Notes under the pieces: generated by a model
Told to the model about the DNA's origin: nothing
Database searches by the model: none
The model's input: only the letters and a program-made list of their open reading frames with translations
Translations under genes and position numbers: made by a program
In this document: positions 63,707 to 64,000 of the stretch, in pieces
How the letters are laid out: each line of letters opens with the position of its first letter
Numbering within the stretch: the first letter of the stretch is position 1
Source: Vreelandella boliviensis LC1
GTDB lineage: Bacteria > Pseudomonadota > Gammaproteobacteria > Pseudomonadales > Halomonadaceae
Direction of reading: 5' to 3'
Assembly: GCF_000236035.1 (NCBI RefSeq)
Contig: NZ_JH393258.1
Span: 425,172 to 489,171 of the forward strand
DNA length: 64,000 bases

Positions 63707-64000
63707 TTACTTCTTGGGCCAAGCCTTTGGGTCAACCTTGTTAACCAACTTGGGGAAGCGGCTAGGATCAAATACTGGCTCTTTGCCCGCTTTCAACTGC
63801 TCTTCGTAGTCGCGGAACAGCGCAAAAGCCACTGGCGACAACATGAGAATAGCGACCAGGTTAATAATCGCCATCATCCCCATAGAGAGATCGGCGAAGT
63901 TCCAGATAGCCCCCAGGCTTGCCACTGAACCGACCATAATCATCGCCAGCACCGCCAGGCGATAAATCATCACGGCAACCGGGGCGCGGCGTCCGGCTAG
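63707..64000 (-). CDS. Alanine/glycine:cation symporter (AGCS) family protein, C-terminal part
   Basis: The reading frame is open through to the window edge, so only the last 97 residues are seen. They include two membrane segments (YRLAVLAMIMVGSVASLGAIW; MAIINLVAILMLSPVAFALF is split by a loop) and the cytoplasmic tail FRDYEEQLKAGKEPVFDPSRFP, which is typical of AGCS carriers (AlsT/DagA). These import alanine or glycine with Na+. Confidence 0.85.
   Translation of the reverse strand, partial: LAGRRAPVAVMIYRLAVLAMIMVGSVASLGAIWNFADLSMGMMAIINLVAILMLSPVAFALFRDYEEQLKAGKEPVFDPSRFPKLVNKVDPKAWPKK

Overview
The window reads as chromosomal DNA of a Halomonas-like gammaproteobacterium (Oceanospirillales). 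The evidence is gene content: a seven-gene Mrp (Mnh) Na+/H+ antiporter operon, PhaR of polyhydroxyalkanoate metabolism, Coq7, EttA, a Tat-exported HiPIP, the SpoVR-YeaH-PrkA stress cluster, and a giant LapA/BapA-type adhesin with its own type I secretion system. No prophage, plasmid, rRNA or CRISPR locus was seen. Genes are densely packed and most are housekeeping.

Layout. 1-8.3 kb: N-terminal part of a retention-module adhesin, then (all on the minus strand) a LuxR-type regulator, HlyD adaptor, ABC exporter and TolC-like pore, i.e. the exporter of that adhesin. 8.5-14 kb: EamA transporter, SelW-like protein, MFS transporter, a short LOV photoreceptor, a small PA3496-like protein and EttA. 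14.2-21.3 kb: Coq7, HIT protein, phosphoribulokinase-like kinase, thioesterase, PurD, PhaR, RsmE, a RimK-type protease homologue and a lytic transglycosylase. 21.3-33 kb: cryptochrome DASH with DUF2256, the Mrp operon, ferrochelatase, an FeS-type photolyase with a DCC-family partner. 33-41 kb: DnaB, the rpsF-rpsR-DUF2232-rplI cluster, RlmB and RNase R.

39.5-53.8 kb is the most unusual part. A segment running from inside rnr to inside yeaH is present twice in direct tandem (7446 bp at 39494-46939, then 6838 bp at 46940-53777). It carries a tRNA-Leu(CAG) array, a DNA/RNA endonuclease, a stand-alone Lrp-type RAM domain protein, HiPIP and SpoVR. The outer copies of rnr and yeaH are intact; the junction holds a 3'-truncated rnr fused out of frame to a 5'-truncated yeaH. 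The copies differ in length only at the tRNA array: six genes in the first, two in the second, where the first gene is a recombinant with a mismatched acceptor stem. 54-64 kb: PrkA, threonine aldolase, 2,4-dienoyl-CoA reductase, EamA transporter, a GNAT-nitrilase fusion, an alkyltransferase-like protein, AzoR and the end of an AGCS amino acid carrier.

Two families of small non-coding elements with inverted ends flanked by TA are scattered through the window: about 166 bp (four copies, two of them through the big duplication) and 269 bp (one full copy and one solo end). Two of the 166-bp insertions supply the stop codon of the neighbouring gene (mnhG and hemH).

A light theme recurs: short LOV protein, Cry-DASH, FeS-type photolyase, and TGTACA-like boxes or inverted repeats in front of the latter two. 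No wholly new multi-gene system could be supported; the best leads are the tandem duplication, the TA-flanked elements and the putative light regulon.
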